DNA from: Azospirillum sp. TSH64
GTDB lineage: Bacteria; Pseudomonadota; Alphaproteobacteria; Azospirillales; Azospirillaceae
Reading direction: 5' to 3'
DNA length: 64,000 nucleotides
Assembly (NCBI RefSeq): GCF_003116035.1
Contig: NZ_LGQW01000015.1
Coordinates: 3,874,768 to 3,938,767 of the forward strand
Part shown: one piece after another, positions 30,862 to 39,864 of the stretch
How the letters are laid out: every line of letters begins with the position of its first letter
How positions within the stretch are numbered: the stretch's first letter is position 1
Translations under genes and position numbers: made by a program
Notes under the pieces: model-generated
The model's input: the letters and a program-made list of their open reading frames with translations, nothing else
The model's database searches: none
What the model was told of the DNA's origin: nothing

Positions 30862-32058
30862 TCATCGGCTGCCAACCGCCGTCGCACCGATGGCCGCAAC
30901 ACGGCCGGCGGCATCCCGCCTCGCATCCGCGTCGGCCTCCCGCACGGCGGCGAGATCGCGCAGCGGGCGGTGGGGCAACGCCGTCAACGTCTCCTCGACG
31001 ATCCGTTCGATGTCGAGAAAGCCGATCCGGCGGTCGAGAAACGCCTGGACGGCCACCTCGTTGGCGGCACTGAGTATAGTAGGAGCGCCCCCACCGCTTT
31101 GCAAGGCAGCCCGGGCCAGCCGAAGTGCCGGGAATCGCACGGGATCCGGCGCCTCGAAGGTCAGCGTCGCGGCCTTGACCAGATCCAGCCGCTCCGCCGG
31201 GGTGGCGATGCGGGCGGGCCAGCCGAGGGCATAGGCGATGGGCGTGCGCATGTCGGGCGTGCCGAGCTGCGCCAGCACCGAGCCGTCGACATACTCCACC
31301 AGGGAATGGATGACCGACTGCGGGTGGACCAGCACATCGATGCGCTCTTCGGGAATGCCGAACAGGAAATGGGCCTCGATCAGCTCCAGCCCCTTGTTCA
31401 TCATCGTGGCGCTGTCGACCGAGATCTTGGCGCCCATGTCCCAGGTGGGATGGGCCACCGCCTGCTCGCGCGTCGCCGCCGCCATGAAGGCGCGGTCCTT
31501 GGCGCGGAAGGGACCGCCGGATGCGGTCAGGATCAGGCGGGAAACACTTTCGGTGCGCTCGAAATCGAAGACCTGGTAGATCGCCGAGTGCTCGCTGTCG
31601 ACCGGCAGAAGCGTGGCGCCGTGCGCCTTGACCTCCTCCATCATCAGGGCGCCGGCGCAGACCAGCACCTCCTTGTTGGCGAAGGCGACGATGGCGCCGC
31701 GCCGGATGGCGGCGAGCGTCGGCTCCAGTCCGGCGGCGCCGACGATGGCGGCCATCACCCAGTCGGCCGGCCGTTCCGCCGCGGCGGCGACCGCTTCGGA
31801 GCCGGCGGCGACCTCGATACCGGTACCGGACAGAAGCCGCTTCAACTCGGCATAGGCGGCCGGGTCGGCGACCACGGCCATGCGGACATTCAACTGCCGC
31901 GCCTGCTGCGCCAGAAGGGTGACGTTGCGGTTGGCGGTCAGCGCCTCCACCGGAAAGCGCTCCGGGTCGCGGGAGACGAGGTCGACGGTCTGCGTGCCGA
32001 CCGAGCCGGTCGACCCGAGAATCGTCACGCTGCGCGGCGCGTCCGCTTTCACCACCAT
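30862..32058 (-). CDS. dxr: 1-deoxy-D-xylulose 5-phosphate reductoisomerase
   Basis: 398 residues, second step of the MEP isoprenoid pathway, NADPH- and metal-dependent, cytosolic. NADPH site VTILGSTGSVGTQTVDLV, substrate and metal motifs LPVDSEHSAIYQ, LTASGGPFR and KISVDSATMMNKGLELIEA are all present. Its product feeds undecaprenyl phosphate made by uppS nearby. ATG 32058 overlaps the cdsA end by 10 bases. Confidence 0.97.
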   Translation of the reverse strand: MVVKADAPRSVTILGSTGSVGTQTVDLVSRDPERFPVEALTANRNVTLLAQQARQLNVRMAVVADPAAYAELKRLLSGTGIEVAAGSEAVAAAAERPADWVMAAIVGAAGLEPTLAAIRRGAIVAFANKEVLVCAGALMMEEVKAHGATLLPVDSEHSAIYQVFDFERTESVSRLILTASGGPFRAKDRAFMAAATREQAVAHPTWDMGAKISVDSATMMNKGLELIEAHFLFGIPEERIDVLVHPQSVIHSLVEYVDGSVLAQLGTPDMRTPIAYALGWPARIATPAERLDLVKAATLTFEAPDPVRFPALRLARAALQSGGGAPTILSAANEVAVQAFLDRRIGFLDIERIVEETLTALPHRPLRDLAAVREADADARRDAAGRVAAIGATAVGSR

Positions 32059-32942
32059 GACAGAACCGATCCAACGGCCGCGTGGAACAAGGCCAGCACC
32101 GGGGCAGCGGCCAGAAGCCCGTCGATGCGGTCGAGGATGCCGCCATGCCCGGGAATGAGCTGGCCGCTGTCCTTCACATTGTAGCGCCGCTTGACCGCCG
32201 ATTCGAACAGGTCGCCGGCCTGCCCGACCACGGCAGTGGCGGCGCCGACCGCCAGAGCGATGTCCGGACGTGCCGCCCCGAAGGCGAGCGCCACCAGCCA
32301 GCCGAACAGGGCGGACGCAGCCATGCCGCCGATCAGGCCGGCCCAGGTCTTCTTGGGGCTGATGCGCGGCGCCAGCTTCGGGCCGCCGATGCTGCGCCCG
32401 GCGGCGTAGGCGCCGATATCGGTTGCCCAGATGGCAATGAGGACGAAGAGGAACAGGGAGAGCCCGCTGTCGGGCAGATCGCGCAGCCACATCAGGCCGG
32501 CCATCCCGACTGCGACATACAGCACACCGAAGCCGAGCAGGCCGCGGTCGGAGCCGCCGCCGACGATGGCGGTCAAAACCGCGAAGGCAGCCGCCGCTCC
32601 CACCCCGGCAGCCGGACCGGCGACGATCTGCACCATCAGCGCAACCAGGATTCCGATGCTCGCCATCAGGCGTGCGGGAAGCCGGCGGGAACTGGGAACG
32701 ATGCTGGTCCATTCGGAAACGGCAATCACCGATCCGAAGGCGATCAGGGCATGGAATACCCAGCCGCCGGCCCAGACGGCGCCAAGAACGACCGGCGCCA
32801 TGACCAGCGCCGACAGGACACGGACCTTGAGGTCGCCTGTCTTGGATGGCTTGACCGGAGCCGCGGCGGCGGGCGCCGCGCTGTCAGCGGGACCCGGCGG
32901 TGGTGGCGCCGAAGCGGCGTTCCCGTCGGTGGAACTCTTCAA
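32049..32942 (-). CDS. cdsA: Phosphatidate cytidylyltransferase
   Basis: 297 residues, an integral membrane enzyme making CDP-diacylglycerol from phosphatidate and CTP. A Pro/Ala-rich cytosolic leader (about 1-35) precedes some 7-8 membrane helices. The C-terminal CDP-alcohol signature is visible as VGQAGDLFESAVKRRYNVKD followed by SGQLIPGHGGILDRIDGLL. No ATG or GTG fits the N-terminus; TTG at 32942 has a perfect GGAGG six bases upstream, inside the uppS coding region, so the genes overlap by 59 bases. Confidence 0.92.
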   Translation of the reverse strand: MKSSTDGNAASAPPPPGPADSAAPAAAAPVKPSKTGDLKVRVLSALVMAPVVLGAVWAGGWVFHALIAFGSVIAVSEWTSIVPSSRRLPARLMASIGILVALMVQIVAGPAAGVGAAAAFAVLTAIVGGGSDRGLLGFGVLYVAVGMAGLMWLRDLPDSGLSLFLFVLIAIWATDIGAYAAGRSIGGPKLAPRISPKKTWAGLIGGMAASALFGWLVALAFGAARPDIALAVGAATAVVGQAGDLFESAVKRRYNVKDSGQLIPGHGGILDRIDGLLAAAPVLALFHAAVGSVLSWW

Positions 32943-33624
32943 TCGCCGCCTCCAGATCGCGCTTGGTGAAATCGGGCCAGAGCGTATCGACGAAGACCAA
33001 CTCGGCATAGGCCGCCTGCCAGAGCAGGAAATTGCTGATCCGTTTCTCGCCGCTGGTGCGGATGATCAGGTCGGGGTCGGGAATGTCGGACGTGTAGAGC
33101 CGGGCCGACAGCGCGTCCTCGTCGATGGACTCCGGCGAGAGGCGGCCGGCAGCGACCTCTTCCGCAAGCCGGCGCGCCGCATGGACGATCTCCAGGCGCG
33201 AGCCATAGCTGAGAGCCACGACGAGGGTCATGGTCCGGTTGTCGCGGGTCAATGCCTCGGCATTGTCGATCAGCCGGTTGATGTCCTCGGACAGGCGGGT
33301 CCGGTCGCCGATCACCCGCAGGCGGACACCGCCGCGGTGCAGTTCGGCAACCTCGCTGCGCAGATAGAAGCGCAGCAGGCCCATCAGGTCGCTGATCTCC
33401 TCTTCCGGCCTGCGCCAGTTCTCCGAGGAGAAGCTGAAGATGGTCAGAGTGCCGATGCCAAGTTCGCGCGCCGCTTCCACGGTGCGGCGGACGGCGTCCA
33501 CGCCCTTCTTGTGCCCGGCGGTGCGCGGCAAGCCGCGCGCCTTGGCCCAGCGCCCATTGCCATCCATGATGATGGCGACGTGCCCAGGAGCCGTGTTGGA
33601 CCGGTTGTCGTCCGCGTCGCGCAT
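32884..33624 (-). CDS. uppS: Isoprenyl transferase (undecaprenyl diphosphate synthase)
   Basis: 246 residues, a cis-prenyltransferase that elongates farnesyl diphosphate to the C55 lipid carrier for peptidoglycan and O-antigen. The signature VAIIMDGNGRWAKARGLPR holds the catalytic Asp; SFSSENWRRP, ALSYGSR and DLIIRTSGEKRISNFLLWQ are the substrate regions. It lies between frr and cdsA in the standard order. Confidence 0.97.
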   Translation of the reverse strand: MRDADDNRSNTAPGHVAIIMDGNGRWAKARGLPRTAGHKKGVDAVRRTVEAARELGIGTLTIFSFSSENWRRPEEEISDLMGLLRFYLRSEVAELHRGGVRLRVIGDRTRLSEDINRLIDNAEALTRDNRTMTLVVALSYGSRLEIVHAARRLAEEVAAGRLSPESIDEDALSARLYTSDIPDPDLIIRTSGEKRISNFLLWQAAYAELVFVDTLWPDFTKRDLEAAIEEFHRRERRFGATTAGSR

Positions 33625-33630
33625 TCCGGA

Positions 33631-34188
33631 TCAGACCTGCATGATTTCCTTTTCTTTTTGCGCAAGCGAATCGTCGACCAGCTTGATGTGCTGGTCGGTC
33701 AGAACCTGCACCTTGTCCGATTGGACCTTGTGCTCGTCCTGGGTGATTTCGCTCGCCTTCTCCGCCTTCTTCAAGCCGTCCATGCCGTCGCGACGGATGT
33801 TGCGGATGGCGACCCGGCACTGCTCGGCATACTTGTGGGCGACCTTCGCCAGTTCGGCGCGGCGCTCCTGCGTCAGGTCGGGCAGCGGCACGCGGATGAC
33901 CTGGCCTTCGGCCTGCGGGTTCAGGCCCAGTCCACTGTCGCGGATGGCCTTCTCGACCGCCTTGGTCATGCCGCGGTCCCAGACCTGGACCGAGATCAGG
34001 CGAGGCTCCGGAACGGAGACCGTCGCGACCTCGCGCAGGTGCATGCGGCTGCCATAGGCCTCCACCATCACCGGTTCCAGCAGGTTGGAAGAGGCGCGGC
34101 CGGTACGGAGGCCGCCCAGTTCCTTGCGAAACGAGTCAAGCGCGCCTTCCATGCGGCGCTTCAGATCCGATAGGTCGGGCGCAGCCAC
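33631..34188 (-). CDS. frr: Ribosome recycling factor
   Basis: 185 residues, the normal length. It splits post-termination ribosomes with EF-G. Typical segments are MEGALDSFRKELGGLRTGRAS, the RAS-to-VEAYGS transition and the end LTDQHIKLVDDSLAQKEKEI. The start is GTG 34188 with GGGAG upstream. Gaps to pyrH (4 bases) and uppS (6 bases) indicate one operon. Confidence 0.97.
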   Translation of the reverse strand: MAAPDLSDLKRRMEGALDSFRKELGGLRTGRASSNLLEPVMVEAYGSRMHLREVATVSVPEPRLISVQVWDRGMTKAVEKAIRDSGLGLNPQAEGQVIRVPLPDLTQERRAELAKVAHKYAEQCRVAIRNIRRDGMDGLKKAEKASEITQDEHKVQSDKVQVLTDQHIKLVDDSLAQKEKEIMQV

Positions 34189-34192
34189 GGGC

Positions 34193-34948
34193 CTACTCCC
34201 TTTCTTCCGTTATGATGGTGTGCTTGCCACGGCCCTGCATCACTTCGGCGAAGGCGCCGGGCGTGTGGATCGAGAAGACCAGAATGGGAATGTGGTTCTC
34301 GCGCGACAGCGCGATCGCCGAAGCGTCCATCACCTGGAGTTCCTTGGTCAGGACATCCATGTAGGTGAGGCGTTCGTAATGCTCGGCCGTCGGATCCTTC
34401 TTCGGATCGGCGGTATAGACGCCATCGACCTGCGTCCCCTTCAGCAGACCATCACAGCCCATTTCCGAGGCGCGCAGCGCCGCGGCGGTGTCGGTGGTGA
34501 AGAAGGGATTGCCGGTGCCGGCGGCGAAGATCACCACCCGGCCTTTTTCCATGTGGCGGACGGCGCGGCGCCGGATGTAGGGCTCGCAGACCGTCGACAT
34601 GGGGATGGCCGACTGCACCCGCGTGCTGACGCCCATCCGCTCGAGCGCGCTCTGCATCGAGAGCGCGTTCATCACGGTGGCGAGCATGCCGATATAGTCG
34701 GCCGAGGCACGCTCCATGCCGCTCGCCGCACCCTTCACACCCCGGAAGATGTTCCCCCCGCCGATGACCAGACAGACCTGGACGCCGAGCCCGATCACCG
34801 CCTTCACCTCGTTGGCGATGCGGTTGACCATCTCCGGGTCCAGGCCATAGTCGCGCTGACCCATCAGCGCTTCGCCCGACACCTTGAGGAGAACGCGCTT
34901 GTAGCGGGCGCTCCCGGCCGGCGTGGTGGTCCCGGTGGTATCGACCAT
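34193..34948 (-). CDS. pyrH: UMP kinase
   Basis: 251 residues, hexameric amino-acid-kinase-fold enzyme phosphorylating UMP to UDP. Typical stretches are YKRVLLKVSGEALMG, VCLVIGGGNIFRG, VVIFAAGTGNPFFTTDTAAALRA (here quoted in parts) and GVYTADPKKDP. It precedes frr in the conserved order. ATG 34948 is supported by a small leader of about 14 residues before the first strand. Confidence 0.97.
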   Translation of the reverse strand: MVDTTGTTTPAGSARYKRVLLKVSGEALMGQRDYGLDPEMVNRIANEVKAVIGLGVQVCLVIGGGNIFRGVKGAASGMERASADYIGMLATVMNALSMQSALERMGVSTRVQSAIPMSTVCEPYIRRRAVRHMEKGRVVIFAAGTGNPFFTTDTAAALRASEMGCDGLLKGTQVDGVYTADPKKDPTAEHYERLTYMDVLTKELQVMDASAIALSRENHIPILVFSIHTPGAFAEVMQGRGKHTIITEERE

Positions 34949-35014
34949 GGGGGGAACGCTCCCTTGCTGTTTCAGAATACGGCTTGCGGATCTAAGCGTT
35001 CGACCTTGCCGGTC

Positions 35015-35947
35015 TCAGCCCTGACCGCCGGCGGCGGCGGCAACTTCGGCGGCGAAGTCCGACTGGGCCTTCTCGATGCCTTCGCCCAGCGCGAAGCGGG
35101 TGAAGCCGGTGACCTTGACCGGGGCGCCGATGTCCTTGGCGGCGTTCTCAACCACCTTGCGGAGCTTGGTCTCGCCGTCGATCACATAGGTCTGCTCCAG
35201 CAGGCAGACTTCCTCGTAGTACTTGCGGACGCGGCCTTCCACCATCTTCTCGATGATGGCTTCCGGCTTGCCCGAAGCACGGGCCTGCTCGGCCAGCACG
35301 CTGCGCTCACGCTCCAGCGACGAGCTGTCGACGTCGGCGATGTCCAGCGCGTCCGGACGGGCGGCGGCGATGTGCATGGCGATCTGCTTGCCGAGGTCGG
35401 CCAGCTTGCCGGCATCGCCGGTCGACTCCAGGGCGACCAGAACGCCGATCTTGCCCAGGCCCGGCGCGATGGCCGAGTGGACGTAGCTGACGACGACACC
35501 GGCCGAAACCGACAGCGTGACGGCGCGGCGCAGGTTCATGTTCTCGCCGACCGTGGCGATCAGGCTGGTCAGCTCGTCCTGGGCGGTGTGCGAGGTGCCC
35601 GGATAGGCGGCGGCCTTCAGGGCCTCGACATCGCCACCGGTGGCCAGGGCCAGCTCGGCGGACTTGGCGGCGAAAGCCTGGAACTTGTCGTTGCGGGCGA
35701 CGAAGTCGGTCTCGGCGTTCACCTCGACGACGGCACCCTTGGTGCCGGCGGTGGCGACGGCGACCAGACCTTCGGCGGCGACGCGGCCCGACTTCTTGGC
35801 GGCGGCGGCGAGGCCCTTCTTGCGCAGCCAGTCGACGGCGCCCTCGAGGTCGCCCTGCGTCTCGTTCAGCGCCTTCTTGCAGTCCATCATGCCCGCGCCG
35901 GTCTTCTCGCGCAGTTCCTTGACGAGCGAGGCGGTAATCTCGGCCAT
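35015..35947 (-). CDS. tsf: Translation elongation factor Ts
   Basis: 310 residues. EF-Ts recycles EF-Tu-GDP. The N-terminal UBA-like domain is followed by the signature LREKTGAGMMDCKKALNE and by TDFVARN, the EF-Tu contact motif. ATG 35947 begins MAEITASLVKELR with AGAGGG upstream. A strong terminator-like hairpin separates it from rpsB. Confidence 0.97.
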   Translation of the reverse strand: MAEITASLVKELREKTGAGMMDCKKALNETQGDLEGAVDWLRKKGLAAAAKKSGRVAAEGLVAVATAGTKGAVVEVNAETDFVARNDKFQAFAAKSAELALATGGDVEALKAAAYPGTSHTAQDELTSLIATVGENMNLRRAVTLSVSAGVVVSYVHSAIAPGLGKIGVLVALESTGDAGKLADLGKQIAMHIAAARPDALDIADVDSSSLERERSVLAEQARASGKPEAIIEKMVEGRVRKYYEEVCLLEQTYVIDGETKLRKVVENAAKDIGAPVKVTGFTRFALGEGIEKAQSDFAAEVAAAAGGQG

Positions 35948-36040
35948 GTTGCGCCCTCTTCCTTCCAAGCGATCCGGCAGGCGGATCGGATTGAGTCACA
36001 AAGTCAAAACGGGTGGCAACCCATCAAAAAGGCAGCCCAT

Positions 36041-36081
36041 AAAAAAGGCAGCCGGGCCATAGGTCATAAGGCCCGGCTGCC
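36041..36081 (-). terminator. Strong intrinsic terminator between rpsB and tsf
   Basis: GGCAGCCGGGCC (36047-36058) and GGCCCGGCTGCC (36070-36081) form a perfect 12-bp stem with an 11-base loop. On the minus strand it follows the rpsB stop by 15 bases and is followed by six T residues (A-run 36041-36046). The first half, AAAAAGGCAGCC, is repeated directly just beyond (36026-36037). Confidence 0.85.
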
Positions 36082-36096
36082 CTTCAACCGTCAGGG

Positions 36097-36879
36097 TCAG
36101 GCCTGGGCGGCAGTCTCGGCGGTCTCTTCTTCCGGCAGCTGCTCGGCCGGGGCGTCCTCGGCGGCGCCGACGTCGATGCCGGCGGCGCTCATCTCGGCCT
36201 GCAGGCCGTCAAGCACGGCGCCGACCGTCAGGTCGCAGTACATCTCGATGGCGCGCAGCGCGTCGTCGTTGCCCGGGATCGGGAAGGCCACGCCGTCCGG
36301 ATCGGAGTTGCTGTCGAGGACCGCGATGACCGGGATGCCGAGCTTGTTGGCTTCCTTGACCGCAATCGACTCCTTGTTGGTGTCGATGATGAAGATGACG
36401 TCCGGCAGGCCGCCCATCTCCTTGATGCCGCCCAGCGCACGCTCCAGCTTGTCGCGCTCGCGGGTCAGCTCCAGGATCTCGCGCTTGGTCAGGCCCGAGG
36501 TGTCGCCGCCCAGACGCTCTTCCATCTCGCGCAGGCGCTTGATCGACTGGGAGATCGTCTTCCAGTTGGTCAGCATGCCGCCGAGCCAGCGGTGGTTGAC
36601 GTAGTACTGGCCGCACTTGGCGGCGGCCTCGGCGATGCGCTCCTGGGCTTGGCGCTTGGTGCCGACGAACAGGACGCGGCCGCCGCCGGCGACGACGTCA
36701 CGCACGGCCTGCAGGGCGCGGTGCAGCATCGGGACGGTCTGCTCGAGATCGATGATGTGCACGCCATTGCGCACGCCGAAGATGTACTGGTTCATCTTCG
36801 GGTTCCAGCGGCGGGTGTGGTGGCCGAAGTGGACACCGGCTTCCAGCAGCTGGCGCATGGTGAAGGTGGGCATGGTCAT
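36097..36879 (-). CDS. rpsB: 30S ribosomal protein S2
   Basis: 260 residues. Family signature PTFTMRQLLEAGVHFGHHTRRWNPKM at the N-terminus (quoted in two parts: PTFTMRQLLEAGVHFGH, then HTRRWNPKM), with INTNKE-type FIIDTNKESIAVKEANKLGIPVIAVLDSNSDPD further on. The C-terminal acidic Ala/Glu tail (about 230-260) is common in alphaproteobacteria. Of two ATGs, 36879 gives MTMPTFTM, matching the usual M-x-x-PTFTM start better than 36873. The ribosome-binding GGGA lies in the loop of a small inverted repeat. Confidence 0.96.
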   Translation of the reverse strand: MTMPTFTMRQLLEAGVHFGHHTRRWNPKMNQYIFGVRNGVHIIDLEQTVPMLHRALQAVRDVVAGGGRVLFVGTKRQAQERIAEAAAKCGQYYVNHRWLGGMLTNWKTISQSIKRLREMEERLGGDTSGLTKREILELTRERDKLERALGGIKEMGGLPDVIFIIDTNKESIAVKEANKLGIPVIAVLDSNSDPDGVAFPIPGNDDALRAIEMYCDLTVGAVLDGLQAEMSAAGIDVGAAEDAPAEQLPEEETAETAAQA

Positions 36880-36881
36880 GT

Positions 36882-36900
36882 GGAAAAAATCCCTTTTTCC
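36882..36900 (-). promoter_or_regulatory. Inverted repeat in the rpsB leader enclosing the ribosome-binding site
   Basis: GGAAAAA and TTTTTCC (7-bp arms, 36882-36888 and 36894-36900) enclose the five bases that read GGGAT in the messenger. The GGGA is the only ribosome-binding candidate, 10 bases before the ATG. A weak hairpin could present or mask it. S2 is known to regulate rpsB-tsf in other bacteria through the leader; applying this here is inference. Confidence 0.35.
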
Positions 36901-37124
36901 GGTTGCTCCGCCGCGGGCATTGTCGACAGCGCATGGAAACCATGGCTGAAGACACCGGATCGGGCCATCGGGGTAAAACCGAGGGTCCGCCAGCCCGCGT
37001 GAGGTTTTGACGACGGCGCTTACATAGCTCTCTTGCATCACTTTGGCAACAGCCACGCAGGTACGGAGAGTCTTTTTGTCGTTGTGATCCTCTCTCCGCA
37101 TTCTCATCGTTATAGGGGCGCCAG

Positions 37125-37979
37125 ATGCTCAGCCTCGGCCGCTCCCGTCAGACCGGCGGCGCAGCGTATCGCGGTCTATTTCAGTGGATGAACCAGATGA
37201 CTTTGGACTCGAAAGCCTTGTCCGCGGTGGAGGGCGCCGCAGAGCAATATATGGCGGCGCAGGGCATCCTGATGTCCGCGGTTGCCAAGCTGGGCAGCAC
37301 CGTCGACGGCACGTTGAACCTGCTGCCCGAGGGCATTCGCAGTTCCCTGCACGATACGCTTCGATCGGCGCTCGACCAGGCGTTCAAGGTCGCGATCCTG
37401 AACATGGATGGCGAGACGGGCAAGGAGGCGTCGAAAGGCCTCTACAAGTTGCTGGGTGCCGCGACCGGTGCGGCGGGTGGCTTTTTCGGGGCGCCGGGGA
37501 TTCTGGCGGAATTGCCCGTGACCACCACAGCGATCCTTCGGTCCATCGCCGACGTGGCCCGCTCCATGGGTGCGGATTTGAAGGACCCGGCGGTACAGCT
37601 CGCCTGTCTCCAGGTCTTCGCGCTTGGCGGTCCCCTGGACGATGACGACGAGGCGGACGCCCTCTTCGTTGCCTCGCGAGTCGGAGCGAACATTGCCGCG
37701 CCGAAGCTGGCTGAAATGATCACGAAGATCGCCAGCCGCTTCGCGATAACGCTGTCGCCGAAAATCGTGGCGCAATCGGTACCGATCGCCGGGGCCGTGG
37801 CCGGCGCCGGGCTGAACCTGACCTACATGTCCTTCTACCAATCGATGGCGGCCGTCATGTTCACTCTGAAGCCCATCGAGGCCGAATTCGGTCAGGAAGC
37901 AACGCGGCAGAGCTTTATCGATGCCATCGATAGCATCAAAGCCAGGAAAATCGCCGGAAAGTCGAGGATGTTTCCGTAA
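37125..37979 (+). CDS. EcsC family protein
   Basis: 284 residues. The EcsC domain fills most of the chain, with glycine/alanine-rich amphipathic stretches GAATGAAGGFFGAPGILAELPVTTTAILRS (positions about 112-141, cited by key residues) and the later SVPIAGAVAGAGLNLTYMS. The name comes from Bacillus EcsC; the biochemical role is unknown. ATG 37125 follows AGGGG by 6 bases; Met22 at 37188 is an alternative. It is monocistronic, divergent from rpsB and convergent with aspS. Confidence 0.85.
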   Translation: MLSLGRSRQTGGAAYRGLFQWMNQMTLDSKALSAVEGAAEQYMAAQGILMSAVAKLGSTVDGTLNLLPEGIRSSLHDTLRSALDQAFKVAILNMDGETGKEASKGLYKLLGAATGAAGGFFGAPGILAELPVTTTAILRSIADVARSMGADLKDPAVQLACLQVFALGGPLDDDDEADALFVASRVGANIAAPKLAEMITKIASRFAITLSPKIVAQSVPIAGAVAGAGLNLTYMSFYQSMAAVMFTLKPIEAEFGQEATRQSFIDAIDSIKARKIAGKSRMFP

Positions 37980-37981
37980 CT

Positions 37982-38011
37982 GAAAAAGGCCGCGCCTCAA
38001 TGGCGCGGCCT
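37982..38011. terminator. Bidirectional terminator between EcsC gene and aspS
   Basis: AGGCCGCGCC (37987-37996) and GGCGCGGCCT (38002-38011) form a perfect 10-bp stem with a five-base loop. An A-run (37982-37986) gives a T5 tract on the minus strand, so it best serves aspS, and it also lies 7 bases after the EcsC stop. Confidence 0.8.
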
Positions 38012-38037
38012 CTCCAATTCTCGGGAATACTCGTCCT

Positions 38038-39864
38038 TTACGCCTGAGGCGCCGTCGGAGCGGCCACCTTCGGCTTCGGCAGGTCGAGCTTGAGGTGAAG
38101 CTCGCGCAGACGCGCAGTGTCGACCGGAGCCGGGGCCTGCATCAGCAGATCTTCGGCCCGCTGGTTCAGCGGGAAGGCGATGACCTCGCGGATGTTCGGC
38201 TCGTCGGCCAGCAGCATGACGATGCGGTCGATGCCCGGGGCCGAACCGCCGTGCGGCGGGGCGCCCAGCTTGAAGGCGCTCAGCATGCCGCCGAATCGGG
38301 CTTCCAGTTCCTCCGGCGGGTAGCCGGCGATGTCGAAGGCCTTGTACATCACTTCGGGCAGATGGTTGCGGATCGCGCCCGAGGACAGTTCCACGCCGTT
38401 GCAGACGATGTCGTACTGGTAGGCGTTGATCTCCAGCGGGTTCTTCTCCTGCAACGCCTTCAGGCCGCCCTGGGGCATGGAGAACGGGTTGTGGCTGAAG
38501 ATGACCTTGTTGGTCTCCTCGTCCAGCTCGTACATCGGGAAGTCGACGATCCAGCAGAAGCGGAAGGCGTTCTTCTCGATCAGGTCCAGCTCCTCGCCGA
38601 TGCGGGTGCGGGCGAAGCCGGCCAGCTTGGCCGCCGGGCCGGGCTGGTCGCAGACGAAGAAGATCGCGTCGCCGTCCTCGAGGCCGGCCAGCTCGCGCAG
38701 GGCGGCCTGGGCGGCTTCCGGCACGAACTTGGCGATCGGACCCTTGCCGCCGCCGGCCTCCATGACGATGTAGCCGAGGCCGGGAGCACCGAGCCCGCGG
38801 GCCCAGTCGTTCAGCTTGTCGAAGAAGCTGCGCGGACGGTCGGAGACCTTCGGCGCGCGGATGGCGCGGACGACGCCGCCTTTCTCCAGCGTCTGCTTGA
38901 AGGCGCGGAATTCCACGTCGTCGCGCTTGAACACCTCGGTCACGTCGGTGATGACCAGCGGGTTGCGCAGGTCCGGCTTGTCGTTGCCGTACTTCAGCAT
39001 CGATTCAGCGTAGGAGATGCGGCGGAACGGCAGGCCGTCGATGGTCGGCTTCGAGTCGCGGCGGAAGCTGCCGAACTCGTCGAAGATGCCGTGCAGAACC
39101 GGCTCGATGGCGGCGAAGACGTCTTCCTGGGTGACGAAGGACATCTCGAAATCGAGCTGGTAGAACTCGCCCGGGCTGCGGTCGGCGCGGGCGTCCTCGT
39201 CGCGGAAGCAGGGGGCGATCTGGAAGTAGCGGTCGAAGCCGGCGACCATCAGCAGCTGCTTGAACTGCTGCGGCGCCTGCGGCAGTGCGTAGAACTTGCC
39301 GGGATGGTTGCGGCTGGGCACCAGATAGTCACGCGCGCCTTCCGGAGAGGAGGCGGTGAGGATCGGCGTCTGGAATTCGGTGAAGCCCTGGTCGATCATG
39401 CGGCGGCGCGCCGAGGCGATCACGCGCGAGCGCAGCATGATGTTCTCATGGATGCGCTCGCGGCGCAGGTCGAGGAAGCGGTAGCGCAGGCGGACGTCCT
39501 CGCCGGCATCGGTGTCCTGGTTGACCTGCAGCGGGATCTGCTCCGCCTCGCCTTCCACGGTCAGCTCGGCGATCTGCAGCTCGATGCGGCCGGTGGGCAG
39601 CTTGTCGTTGATCGTCTCGGCCGTGCGCTTCACCACCTTGCCGGTGACGGTGATGACCGATTCCAGCTTCAGCCGGTTCGCGACCTCGAAGGCCGGGTTG
39701 GAGGTATCGACCACGCACTGCGTCAGGCCGTAATGGTCGCGCAGGTCGATGAACAGCAGCTGTCCATGGTCGCGCTTCCGGTTCATCCAGCCCGACAGGC
39801 GGACGGTTTCACCGGCATTCTCTTCACGAAGCTGGCCGCAGGTGTGCGTGCGGTAGGGGTGCAT
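38038..39864 (-). CDS. aspS: Aspartate--tRNA ligase
   Basis: 608 residues. An N-terminal OB-fold anticodon domain (about 1-110) with GWMNRKRDHGQLLFIDLRD is followed by the class II core with motif 2 FRDEDARADRSPGEFYQLDFEM (key residues FRDEDAR) and motif 3 GGSAPGIDRIVMLL, interrupted by the bacterial GAD insertion (about 310-420). The length and type are bacterial. Whether it also charges tRNA-Asn depends on the rest of the genome. ATG 39864 begins MHPYRTHTCGQL; the frame extends 58 codons upstream without similarity. Confidence 0.97.
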   Translation of the reverse strand: MHPYRTHTCGQLREENAGETVRLSGWMNRKRDHGQLLFIDLRDHYGLTQCVVDTSNPAFEVANRLKLESVITVTGKVVKRTAETINDKLPTGRIELQIAELTVEGEAEQIPLQVNQDTDAGEDVRLRYRFLDLRRERIHENIMLRSRVIASARRRMIDQGFTEFQTPILTASSPEGARDYLVPSRNHPGKFYALPQAPQQFKQLLMVAGFDRYFQIAPCFRDEDARADRSPGEFYQLDFEMSFVTQEDVFAAIEPVLHGIFDEFGSFRRDSKPTIDGLPFRRISYAESMLKYGNDKPDLRNPLVITDVTEVFKRDDVEFRAFKQTLEKGGVVRAIRAPKVSDRPRSFFDKLNDWARGLGAPGLGYIVMEAGGGKGPIAKFVPEAAQAALRELAGLEDGDAIFFVCDQPGPAAKLAGFARTRIGEELDLIEKNAFRFCWIVDFPMYELDEETNKVIFSHNPFSMPQGGLKALQEKNPLEINAYQYDIVCNGVELSSGAIRNHLPEVMYKAFDIAGYPPEELEARFGGMLSAFKLGAPPHGGSAPGIDRIVMLLADEPNIREVIAFPLNQRAEDLLMQAPAPVDTARLRELHLKLDLPKPKVAAPTAPQA

